Positions 1 through 5,546 of a stretch of DNA of 5,556 nt are shown in pieces. The position numbers were made by a program, and so were the translations under genes. Source of the DNA: JBDTGE01 sp050742975 (lineage in GTDB: Bacteria; Actinomycetota; Actinomycetes; Mycobacteriales; Jatrophihabitantaceae); contig JBOGDQ010000171.1 of assembly GCA_050742975.1 (NCBI GenBank), forward strand, positions 1 through 5,556, given 5' to 3'. The notes beneath the pieces are model-generated. The model was given only the letters and a program-made list of their open reading frames with translations, did no database searches and was not told the DNA's origin. Each line of letters starts with the position of its first letter. The stretch's first letter is position 1.

Positions 1-66
1 CAGGCGGGGGACACCCAATCCATCATCATGTCGCCGGGACCGACGAAGTCCCGTGGACCTAGGTAA
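1..66 (+). CDS. possible 3' end of an upstream gene (partial)
   Basis: Reading from base 1, the frame is open for 21 codons and ends at TAA 64-66. About three quarters of its third codon positions are G or C, which is compatible with coding in this genome and better than frame 2. The deduced tail includes GDTQSIIMSPGP and ends SRGPR. I do not recognise a family from so few residues. A 6-bp inverted repeat lies inside its last codons (35-53). It could equally be a chance open frame in high-GC DNA, so this is a weak call. Confidence 0.22.
   Translation, partial: QAGDTQSIIMSPGPTKSRGPR
35..53. repeat. 6-bp inverted repeat (CGGGAC / GTCCCG)
   Basis: CGGGAC at 35-40 is the exact reverse complement of GTCCCG at 48-53, with a 7-base loop. 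It lies at the end of the possible upstream reading frame and could form a short hairpin. No T-run follows, so it is not a classical intrinsic terminator. Actinobacterial terminators often lack T-runs, so a termination role is possible but unproven. Confidence 0.3.
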
Positions 67-479
67 GGCTGGCTGCCCACCCGCCACCCGGCCACGTCAC
101 GACCGAACACTGCGAACCGGAAAGGAGAAACCCGACTGGACCAATCCCACGGTGCCCAGCACAATGCTTCCGGCCCCGGCCGCCACAGTGATCCACTCCC
201 GGCCGGCAGCGTCAAGGACGCCTGCGGCGCCGCCACGCGGGCGCTACGCGCTCCTTGACCCGACCACCCGCTCGTAGAAACCGGCAGCTACCGAGGCAGG
301 AGGCGCAGATCCGGCATGCCCACAACCACGAAGACGATCAACCAACACCCGACAAACCAACACTTGCACCCACTACCCGATGCAGGTAAGGCCAACGCGC
401 CTCACGCCCCGTCGAGCCGCGTCACGTCACGCGCTCTCATTTGGCGCGCGGTCCGCAGAACTGGCGATATCATTTCGAT
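67..479. other. 413-base stretch with no convincing gene
   Basis: No frame here gives a convincing protein. A GTG-started open frame at 53-277 has only moderate third-position GC and an unstructured Pro/Thr/Arg-rich product. An ATG at 316 (GGAGG at 299-303, 12 bases upstream) opens a 59-codon frame that runs into the antitoxin gene, with an implausible Thr/Asn/Gln/His-rich product. Bases about 319-380 are strongly A/C-rich with few G, and hold two copies of AACCAACAC. I see no tRNA, CRISPR repeat or insertion-sequence ends. The right end holds the promoter of the downstream toxin-antitoxin pair. The stretch may be a spacer or the eroded remains of older mobile DNA, but no specific relic can be identified. 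Confidence 0.5.
340..363. repeat. direct repeat AACCAACAC x2
   Basis: AACCAACAC occurs at 340-348 and again at 355-363, offset by 15 bases, inside an A/C-rich segment. With such skewed composition a short repeat is easy to get by chance. No function can be assigned. Confidence 0.4.
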
Positions 480-482
480 ATG
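465..482 (+). promoter_or_regulatory. candidate -10 / leaderless start and operator of the toxin-antitoxin pair
   Basis: TATCAT at 468-473 fits the actinobacterial -10 pattern TANNNT. It sits 6 bases before the ATG at 480, which would place the transcription start on or next to the start codon, as in a leaderless mRNA. There is no purine-rich Shine-Dalgarno sequence before that ATG, which supports the idea. The same bases hold two CGATAT copies (465-470 and 476-481), 11 bases apart or about one helical turn. They also hold the inverted pair ATATC / GATAT (467-471 / 477-481). This is the kind of site a ribbon-helix-helix antitoxin could bind to repress its own operon. No good -35 hexamer is visible at 17-18 bases; TTGGCG at 441-446 is 21 bases away. 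Confidence 0.42.
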
Positions 483-683
483 GCCTTCGTTGTGAAGCTG
501 AGCCCCGAGGACACTGAGGCGCTGCGCGCGCAAGCCGCCCGTGAGCGTCGATCGATGCACGAGGTGGCGGTGCTCGCCATCCAGGCTCGCATTGCTGCCG
601 ATCGCCGCGCCGCCGCACTCGATGAGCTGTATGACGCCGCCGCCATCGAGGACGCCGAGCTGCTCGACCGCCTCGCGAAGTAG
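480..683 (+). CDS. ribbon-helix-helix-like antitoxin of a Doc-type toxin-antitoxin pair
   Basis: This 67-aa protein is likely the antitoxin of the downstream Doc-like toxin. The N-terminus (AFVVKLS, residues 2-8) looks like the beta strand of a ribbon-helix-helix DNA-binding fold. Two helical segments follow (about 9-22 and 25-41), the second containing SMHEVAVLAIQ. The C-terminus (about 46-67) is acidic and helical, ending AEDAELLDRLAK-like, and is the expected toxin-binding part. I chose the ATG at 480 over an in-frame TTG at 441. The strand motif begins directly after it, and the 13 extra residues look non-native. The stop TAG (681-683) shares its G with the toxin GTG start, so the genes are translationally coupled. 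Family knowledge: such antitoxins block the toxin and repress the operon. The family assignment is by sequence feel, and a Phd-like N-domain is less likely. Confidence 0.72.
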   Translation: MAFVVKLSPEDTEALRAQAARERRSMHEVAVLAIQARIAADRRAAALDELYDAAAIEDAELLDRLAK

Positions 684-1084
684 TGACCCGGTATCTGACG
701 CTCGAGGACGTCCTCCGGCAGGTCGAGCGCGCCGGCTGGGTCGTGCGCGACGCCGGGCTGCTGGCGTCAGCCGTGGCCCGTCCGTCAGCGAGTGCGTTCG
801 GCCAAGACGCCTACGGCAACCTCTGGCTAAAGGCTGCGGCGCTATGCCAGTCGCTCGACAACAACCAGGCACTCGTCGACGGCAACAAGCGCCTCGCCTG
901 GCTCACGACCAAGGTCTTCCTCGCGGTCAACGGCCAGCAGCTGCGCGCATCTGCCGACGACGGCGAGCACTTCATGCTCGAGCTGGTCGCCGGGCACGCG
1001 GACCTCGAGTCGGTCGCCGGCTGGCTGGCCTACCACTGCTCGGCTGCCGAGCCGCCGGATCTGTCCCAGGCGCCCACCCGGTAG
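683..1084 (+). CDS. Doc/Fic-family toxin with catalytic His replaced by Gln
   Basis: This 133-aa protein matches the Doc type of the Fic fold along its length. It has an N-terminal Y-L-T-L-E-D-V segment, RDAGLLASAVARPS (22-35), a GxDAYGNLWLKAAAL helix region and the active-site loop NQALVDGNKRLAW (61-73). Known Doc toxins phosphorylate EF-Tu and halt translation using an H-x-F/L-x-D-x-N-K-R motif. Here D66, N68, K69 and R70 are present, but the position of the catalytic histidine is Q62 (CAG at 866-868). A CAC or CAT codon would restore it with one base change. The frame is otherwise intact and of normal length. The GTG start overlaps the antitoxin stop by one base, and no separate ribosome binding site is evident. 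The protein may be inactive, altered in chemistry, or misread at one base. Confidence 0.85.
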   Translation: MTRYLTLEDVLRQVERAGWVVRDAGLLASAVARPSASAFGQDAYGNLWLKAAALCQSLDNNQALVDGNKRLAWLTTKVFLAVNGQQLRASADDGEHFMLELVAGHADLESVAGWLAYHCSAAEPPDLSQAPTR

Positions 1085-1091
1085 AGCGCTG

Positions 1092-1118
1092 TTGATCTCG
1101 TAAGGCCTGTGTTAGTTT
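1092..1118 (+). promoter_or_regulatory. candidate promoter for the NERD gene
   Basis: TTGATC (1092-1097) and TAGTTT (1113-1118) resemble -35 and -10 hexamers with a short 15-base spacer, just after the toxin stop codon. Transcription would begin near 1125, upstream of both the ATG at 1130 and the GTG at 1142. The local drop in G+C supports a regulatory role. The spacer is short, and read-through from the toxin-antitoxin operon is an alternative. Confidence 0.33.
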
Positions 1119-1131
1119 CGTTTGCGATCAT

Positions 1132-1137
1132 GGGAGG
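1132..1137 (+). promoter_or_regulatory. ribosome binding site deciding the NERD start
   Basis: GGGAGG lies 4 bases before the GTG at 1142. The spacing is slightly short, but this is the only good Shine-Dalgarno match near any of the three possible starts (GTG 1109, ATG 1130, GTG 1142). Confidence 0.45.
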
Positions 1138-1141
1138 CGAA

Positions 1142-1918
1142 GTGCTGGCCGAGCGGAGAATCAGACGACGCGCAGGCGCGTCCGCGGCTGCCGAGTACGC
1201 CCAGCTCACCCGCGAGTGGCGTCAGCGCAATCGACGATTCTTCCAATGGGGCGCAGCAGTCTGCTTCATCGTCGTGGCGCTCGCGCTGCTGCTCGGTCTT
1301 GGCCAGTTGCGCGGCTGGCTGTGCGGCTTGCTGGCTGGGATCACCTTGGCCTTCTACATCTTGGCTCGTGAGACACCCCCAGCCTGGGTCGGTCAATACC
1401 TCACCGGGGCCGTCGGAGAGGAGCGCACGGCCAAGGCGGTTGAGCCGCTGTTACGCGCCGGCTGGTTCATTGCGCACGATCTCGACCGCGGGCAGTTCAA
1501 CATCGACCACGTCCTGGTCGGACCGGCCGGTGTCTTTGTCCTTGAGACCAAGAACCTCCACGGAACGGTCGTGCTCGACGGTGACCAAGCGACGCTCACG
1601 CGTCCAGGACGGGAGAGGCCGGACTACCAGGGCAGCTGGTGGGCGCGGGAGGGTCGCTCGCATGCAGCTGACGCCAACTCCTTCTTCCGGCAGCGCGTTC
1701 AGGTTCGTCCGTGGGTGACCGCCGTGGTCGTCCTCTGGGCCGACTTCCCGCAGCGCCAGTACGACGGGGATAAGGTGACCTTCGTTCACGGCGACGACCT
1801 CGCGAACTGGCTGCAGAGCCAACCTGAGCGCCTAAATCCGCCCCAAGTCGAGCGACTTCGAGCGGCGCTCGAGCCGCGTCACCGCTCGAAGCCTGAGCGC
1901 GTCACCCCTGCCGCATGA
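1142..1918 (+). CDS. membrane-anchored NERD-domain (nuclease-related) protein
   Basis: This is a 258-aa protein. The N-terminus is strongly basic (ERRIRRRAG, then REWRQRNRR at 24-32), followed by two hydrophobic helices at about 34-54 and 57-74. By the positive-inside rule, the N-terminus and the C-terminal domain both face the cytoplasm. A NERD domain follows from about residue 88. It has GAVGEERTAKAVEPLL, HDLDRGQFNIDH with D122, and VFVLETKN with E135 and K137. This D...ExK set is typical of the restriction-endonuclease-like fold, so nuclease activity is plausible. The domain closes with VTAVVVLW (192-199) and VTFVHGDDLANWL (212-224). The GTG at 1142 was chosen for its ribosome binding site. 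ATG 1130 (262 aa) remains possible. GTG 1109 is unlikely because it adds a rare TTA codon and atypical codons. NERD proteins occur in defence and plasmid contexts; the substrate is unknown. Confidence 0.85.
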   Translation: MLAERRIRRRAGASAAAEYAQLTREWRQRNRRFFQWGAAVCFIVVALALLLGLGQLRGWLCGLLAGITLAFYILARETPPAWVGQYLTGAVGEERTAKAVEPLLRAGWFIAHDLDRGQFNIDHVLVGPAGVFVLETKNLHGTVVLDGDQATLTRPGRERPDYQGSWWAREGRSHAADANSFFRQRVQVRPWVTAVVVLWADFPQRQYDGDKVTFVHGDDLANWLQSQPERLNPPQVERLRAALEPRHRSKPERVTPAA

Positions 1919-2003
1919 TCAAGAGCAAGGCGATCACACCTCTTGCACTGCCGTGGTGACCGCCGCCTTTTCGGAAATGAGACAGCCGTCCGGTCATGCC
2001 ATA

Positions 2004-2020
2004 CGAGACTGACGATCTCG
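2004..2020. promoter_or_regulatory. inverted repeat around the -35 of the ATPase promoter
   Basis: CGAGA (2004-2008) and TCTCG (2016-2020) are perfect reverse complements separated by the 7 bases CTGACGA. That spacer contains the candidate -35 hexamer. A dimeric regulator binding here would directly cover RNA polymerase contacts. The arms are only 5 bp, so chance is possible. Confidence 0.33.
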
Positions 2021-2036
2021 ATCCAGCGGATAGTGT
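2009..2036 (+). promoter_or_regulatory. candidate promoter of the DUF499 ATPase operon
   Basis: CTGACG (2009-2014) resembles the actinobacterial -35 TTGACN. TAGTGT (2031-2036) fits the -10 TAGNNT. The spacer is 16 bases. Transcription would start near 2043, giving a leader of about 60 bases that includes a hairpin (2062-2078) and a ribosome binding site (2088-2092). The 184-base gap after the NERD gene is consistent with an independent transcription unit. Confidence 0.4.
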
Positions 2037-2061
2037 CGTGCGGCAATCCAAAACGGTCAGG

Positions 2062-2078
2062 GCACGGGGATACCGTGC
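2062..2078 (+). promoter_or_regulatory. short hairpin in the ATPase leader
   Basis: GCACGG (2062-2067) pairs perfectly with CCGTGC (2073-2078) across the 5-base loop GGATA. It sits 9 bases upstream of the ribosome binding site. It could stabilise the leader, modulate translation or act as a DNA operator. It is too small to be called a riboswitch. Confidence 0.35.
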
Positions 2079-2087
2079 GTCTGCGAT

Positions 2088-2092
2088 GGAGG
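2088..2092 (+). promoter_or_regulatory. ribosome binding site of the DUF499 ATPase
   Basis: GGAGG lies 10 bases before the ATG at 2103 and supports that start over other nearby codons. An ATG at 2086 overlaps this site but is in a different frame. Confidence 0.6.
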
Positions 2093-2102
2093 CGAGCGGG
2101 AT

Positions 2103-5102
2103 ATGGCGAAGCTGATCGACACGGTACGGCCGCGTCGGGACGTGCTGGAAGGTGAGCTCACAGAAGCCCGCTTCGCCGCGAGCCTTGAGGAGGTCGTCGC
2201 AGGGACAGCCCCGGACGCGTACCGGGAGGCCCCGGCATTCTTCGACGGCACCTACCCGTCCGGTGGACTCAAGCAGTTGCTCAACGAAGCCCTGGGCCGG
2301 ATCGGTGGCGGCAAACCCGACGGTGCCAGCGTCATCCGGCTGGAAACGAGCCTGGGCGGCGGCAAGACGCACAACCTGATCGCCCTGTACCACGCTGCCC
2401 GCGGGCATCTGGACGCGCAGCGGGCCGGGGAGTTCATGGACGCGTCCCTGCTCCCGAGTGCGCTGGTGACACAGGTCGGCGTCTACGTCGGAACGAGTTC
2501 AGGGGCGCAGACCTTCCCCGAGGTAGCTGGCGTGTCCGCGCGAACGGTCTGGGGCTACCTGGCACTGCAACTCGGCGGCAAGGACGGATACGAGCTGGTT
2601 CGTCCCGACGACGAGGCACTGACCGCACCAGGCTCGGACGCGCTCAAACGGCTGCTCGGCGACCGGCCCGCGCTCGTGCTGATCGACGAGATCGCCCGCT
2701 ATTACGCCGTCGCGAAGGGCGTCAAGGTCGGCCAGTCGACGCTGGCTGGCCAGACCACCGCGTTCCTCATGGCACTGATGGAGGCAGTGGACGCGTTACC
2801 GCACGCCGTCCTCGTCATCACGACGACCGGCACGGCCGACGCGTTTGGCCAGGACACCGAGGCGGTCCTCGCCGCAATTGGGGAGGCGCGCTCGCTCATG
2901 GCGCGCAAGGAACTGGTCCTACAGCCCAGCGAGGAAGCAGACCTGCCACGCATCCTTGCCCGGCGGCTGTTCGAGTCGATCCCGGATGGCAGCGCCGCAC
3001 CCATCGCACAGGCCTATGCCGAAGCGGCTGACGGGGCGTTCAGCGCTGGGCTCGACCTGCCGGCTGCGATGACCGGCGCCGGGTGGGCGACGGAGGTACG
3101 CAGGCATTACCCGTTCCATCCGTCGCTGATCAGGGTGTTGGACAAACGGCTCTCCACGATCCCCAACTTCCAGCGCACTCGCGGCGCCTTGCGGCTGCTG
3201 GCCCGTGTGGTGCGGCACATGTGGGAGACGAACACCGACGCGGATCTTATTCACCTGCACCACGTGGACCTGGCAGAGAAGGGCGTCGCCGAGGATCTGT
3301 CCAGCCGTCTCGAGCGGCCCGCCTACGAGCCGGTTATCCGGGCCGACATCGCCTCTCAGCCGGGCGGTTCCACCTCGCACGCGGAAGAGGTGGACGCGCG
3401 GATGGGTGTCACTTACGGGCGCCGCCTCGCCACGACGATCTACCTCTATTCGCTCACGCTCGACGTCCCCGGCGTACCGGCGGCGGAGATCTTCGGCGCC
3501 ACACTCGCGCCGAGCGACGACGTCAACCTTCTCCAGAAGGCGCTCACTGCGCTGGAGGATGCCTGCTGGTATCTGCACGCCGACGTCCGCGGTTTCCGGT
3601 TCTCCACCGAGGCATCGCTGGTCAAGCTCATCCAGGAGGCAACAGAACAGGTCAGCTTCACCAAGGCGCGCACTCGGGCGACCAAGATCCTCGGCGACCA
3701 GTTCCGCGACGGTGCGCTCAAGGTCCGGCGGGCCTGGGAGGACTCGAAGGTTCCCGACACCTCCGACGACGCCTGGCTAGCGGTCCTCGACTGGGACGAG
3801 TTCGGCGAGGCGCACGGCGTCGATCCGCACGGCCCGGTCCCGGCCAAGGTCATCGCCCTATGGGAGAAGACGCCGACCGGCGGCGTGCGCGAATTTCGCA
3901 ACCGCCTGATCATTCTCCTTCCGTCGCAGGGCACACATGAGGCGATGCTCCGCACCGTTCGCCAGCACCTCGGACTCGAAGGGCTCGCCGCGAACGCCGA
4001 CACTCTCGCGGCGCTCAGCCCCGAGAAGCGCGCCGAACTACGTGAGCGCGCGAGGCAGTCCGCGCTCGAGGCACGCGTCGCGGTATGCAACCACGTCGAC
4101 GTGCTGTACGTGCCGGTCGCCGGTGGCCTCGAAGCTGTTGAGCTCGACCAGGTGACGACGGCATCCGTGCGTCCGAACCAGACTGACGCGATCCTCGACC
4201 GGCTCGCGGCGATGGACAAAACGCTCGCCGCTGGCGACAAGCCGCTCGACCCTGGCTACGTCAAGGCCAAGCTGGGCGCGATTCTCGAGAGGCCGCTCCC
4301 GACGACCGAGCTGCTGCGTGCCTTCGCCCGCCGCACCGACCTGAAGATCGTGCTCGATCGCAGTCTGATCGTGGCGCTTGTGCAGGCCGGCGTTCGTAGC
4401 GGCGCGTGGGAGTACCAGGACCCGCAGCGCGGCGACGACGGCTGGGCTACCGCCGACCGCCCCACCGCCCTCGCCGTGCGCCTCGCCGAGGACACGTTCA
4501 TCCACCCGGTGGGCTCGGCCCCGCAGCCGAAGGAAGACCTTTGCCCCTTCTGCGGCACCAGTCACCCCGGACGATCGTGCCCTGGCACGGGAACGACCAC
4601 GGGCGGCGTGGGTGCCGGTGCAGCGGGCGCATCCGGCAAGCCGTTCACATTCACTGGCACCGGCAGCGCTGGAAAGGCCTTTACCGATGCGAGGGCGGCG
4701 GCCGCCGACGCGGGCCGGTCCGGCGTGCGTCGCCTGACGGCCACGCTTGATCACGTCGGTGCGGGTGCGGGGCAGGAGTTGGCACGGTTGCACACCCTCG
4801 TCAATCCCAGCATGCTCGGCGCGACGCTGCGCTACGCGATCGACCTGACCGTCAGCCTCAGCGAGCCGAGCGACGGCCTCAAGATCCAATTCGACGGCCC
4901 GCCGACCGATTACGCACCGCTGCGCGACGCGGTCCGGCAACTGCTCCAGACTCGCCAGGCCGTCCTTAAGGCCACCGTGACGGCAACGTTCGACGAGTCA
5001 CTCGAACTGTCCGGCGAGCGGGTCCAAGCTCTCGCTCAAGCCGCCATCGACACCGGGCCATCCCGGTGCGCCATCAGCCTCACCAGCGAGAGCGATACAT
5101 GA
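2103..5102 (+). CDS. DUF499 / COG1483-type P-loop ATPase with C-terminal zinc-knuckle-like motif
   Basis: This 999-aa protein is within the usual length of the family. The Walker A loop is TSLGGGKTH (83-90, K88, T89). Threonine replaces the first glycine of the classical GxxxxGKT, as I recall for DUF499 proteins. Walker B is ALVLIDEIARYY (190-201, D195, E196), followed by a sensor-like strand VLVITTTG (236-243). The family signature YPFHPSLI (336-343) and QRTRGALRLLARVV (357-370) follows; R358 or R360 may act as an arginine finger. The middle (about 380-800) is helical with no recognised catalytic motif. C814, C817, H821 and C826 form CX2CX3HX4C, resembling a CCHC zinc knuckle. A Gly/Thr-rich linker (about 828-858) and a C-terminal domain (about 870-999) end the protein. 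Relatives (PglY/BrxC-like) act in phage-defence complexes, often with DUF1156 methyltransferases. Its stop overlaps the next start. The substrate is unknown; coupling of ATP hydrolysis to nucleic-acid action is inferred. Confidence 0.9.
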   Translation: MAKLIDTVRPRRDVLEGELTEARFAASLEEVVAGTAPDAYREAPAFFDGTYPSGGLKQLLNEALGRIGGGKPDGASVIRLETSLGGGKTHNLIALYHAARGHLDAQRAGEFMDASLLPSALVTQVGVYVGTSSGAQTFPEVAGVSARTVWGYLALQLGGKDGYELVRPDDEALTAPGSDALKRLLGDRPALVLIDEIARYYAVAKGVKVGQSTLAGQTTAFLMALMEAVDALPHAVLVITTTGTADAFGQDTEAVLAAIGEARSLMARKELVLQPSEEADLPRILARRLFESIPDGSAAPIAQAYAEAADGAFSAGLDLPAAMTGAGWATEVRRHYPFHPSLIRVLDKRLSTIPNFQRTRGALRLLARVVRHMWETNTDADLIHLHHVDLAEKGVAEDLSSRLERPAYEPVIRADIASQPGGSTSHAEEVDARMGVTYGRRLATTIYLYSLTLDVPGVPAAEIFGATLAPSDDVNLLQKALTALEDACWYLHADVRGFRFSTEASLVKLIQEATEQVSFTKARTRATKILGDQFRDGALKVRRAWEDSKVPDTSDDAWLAVLDWDEFGEAHGVDPHGPVPAKVIALWEKTPTGGVREFRNRLIILLPSQGTHEAMLRTVRQHLGLEGLAANADTLAALSPEKRAELRERARQSALEARVAVCNHVDVLYVPVAGGLEAVELDQVTTASVRPNQTDAILDRLAAMDKTLAAGDKPLDPGYVKAKLGAILERPLPTTELLRAFARRTDLKIVLDRSLIVALVQAGVRSGAWEYQDPQRGDDGWATADRPTALAVRLAEDTFIHPVGSAPQPKEDLCPFCGTSHPGRSCPGTGTTTGGVGAGAAGASGKPFTFTGTGSAGKAFTDARAAAADAGRSGVRRLTATLDHVGAGAGQELARLHTLVNPSMLGATLRYAIDLTVSLSEPSDGLKIQFDGPPTDYAPLRDAVRQLLQTRQAVLKATVTATFDESLELSGERVQALAQAAIDTGPSRCAISLTSESDT

Positions 5103-5506
5103 GCCGCGCCGAGCACTACACCTGCCAGATCGACCGCGACCACGACGGCCGGATCCTCGCCGTCACCGTGGTCGCCGTCGACCTGGACGGCATTCAGCGC
5201 GTGATTTGCGTCGACGGTGCACGCGCCGCCCACGCCGCGGCCCCCCTTCAGGAGATCCTGCGTGCGGCGAAGTTGCGGGGGCGCCAATGGACGGCGCTGC
5301 AGCCGTTCGAAATTCCGCCAGCACTCGGCGCACACGCCGAGCTGTTGCTGCGGGCAGTCAAGCCGCTGCGCCGGCTCGACCGCATCACTGGCGTCTCTGA
5401 GGGCATAGCCGGAATGAGCGGCGAGGAGGCGAGCTACTGGCACGCTCAGACCCACCGGAGACACGGGCTCCGAGCGTTGCGGATCTTGCTCGACGGAGGT
5501 CGTTGA
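5099..5506 (+). CDS. small DUF499-partner protein (DUF7680-like), function unknown
   Basis: The ATG at 5099 overlaps the ATPase stop as ATGA, a strong sign of translational coupling. An earlier in-frame ATG at 5066 would sit inside the ATPase gene and is less likely. The 135-aa product has no signal peptide, membrane helix or known catalytic motif. Residues about 6-45 look like beta strands (HYTCQIDRDHDGRILAVTVV, then IQRVICVDG). The middle is helical, with ELLLRAVKPLRRLDRI (about 81-96). The end has EGIAGMSGEEASYWHAQT and GLRALRILL. The MSxEEAxYW and LRxLRILL pattern recalls small DUF7680-type proteins that I remember next to DUF499 ATPases, though I cannot check this here. Coupling suggests a subunit or regulator made in fixed ratio with the ATPase. 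Confidence 0.75.
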   Translation: MSRAEHYTCQIDRDHDGRILAVTVVAVDLDGIQRVICVDGARAAHAAAPLQEILRAAKLRGRQWTALQPFEIPPALGAHAELLLRAVKPLRRLDRITGVSEGIAGMSGEEASYWHAQTHRRHGLRALRILLDGGR

Positions 5507-5524
5507 ACAGCGACGCGCTACCGT

Positions 5525-5546
5525 TCTGACGCTGATCGTCTGACGC
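5525..5546. repeat. direct repeat TCTGACGC x2 after the last gene
   Basis: TCTGACGC occurs at 5525-5532 and 5539-5546, offset by 14 bases, in the 50 bases after the last stop codon. GACG / CGTC (5528-5531 / 5537-5540) could pair as a 4-bp stem, too weak for a terminator. No gene starts between 5507 and the window end. The repeat could be part of a regulatory site for a gene beyond the edge, or chance. Confidence 0.3.

Noticed and set aside
176..206. CCGGCC / GGCCGG pair as a possible terminator
   Set aside because: The arms are pure G/C, nearly self-complementary, and separated by 19 bases with no T-run. This is easily produced by chance in such DNA.
53..277. GTG-started open frame of 74 codons on the + strand
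   Set aside because: Third-position GC is only moderate, there is no ribosome binding site, the product is Pro/Thr/Arg-rich without recognisable structure, and the start overlaps the end of another open frame.
316..495. ATG-started frame of 59 codons preceded by GGAGG
   Set aside because: The spacing to GGAGG is long (12 bases), the product is low-complexity Thr/Asn/Gln/His-rich and then overlaps the well-supported antitoxin start in another frame.
402..872. 156-codon open frame on the - strand across the toxin-antitoxin genes
   Set aside because: It is antisense to two genes with recognisable families and correct overlap. Its Arg/Ala/Gly-rich product is typical of a shadow frame in high-GC DNA.
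3083..3940. 285-codon + strand frame overlapping the ATPase gene
   Set aside because: It overlaps the family signature region of the ATPase in another frame, and its product is an Arg/Gly/Pro/Ala-rich shadow with no motif.
4038..4940. 300-codon open frame on the - strand inside the ATPase gene
   Set aside because: It lies wholly opposite the ATPase coding frame, which has clear motifs throughout. It has no recognisable domain, and long antisense frames are expected at this GC content.
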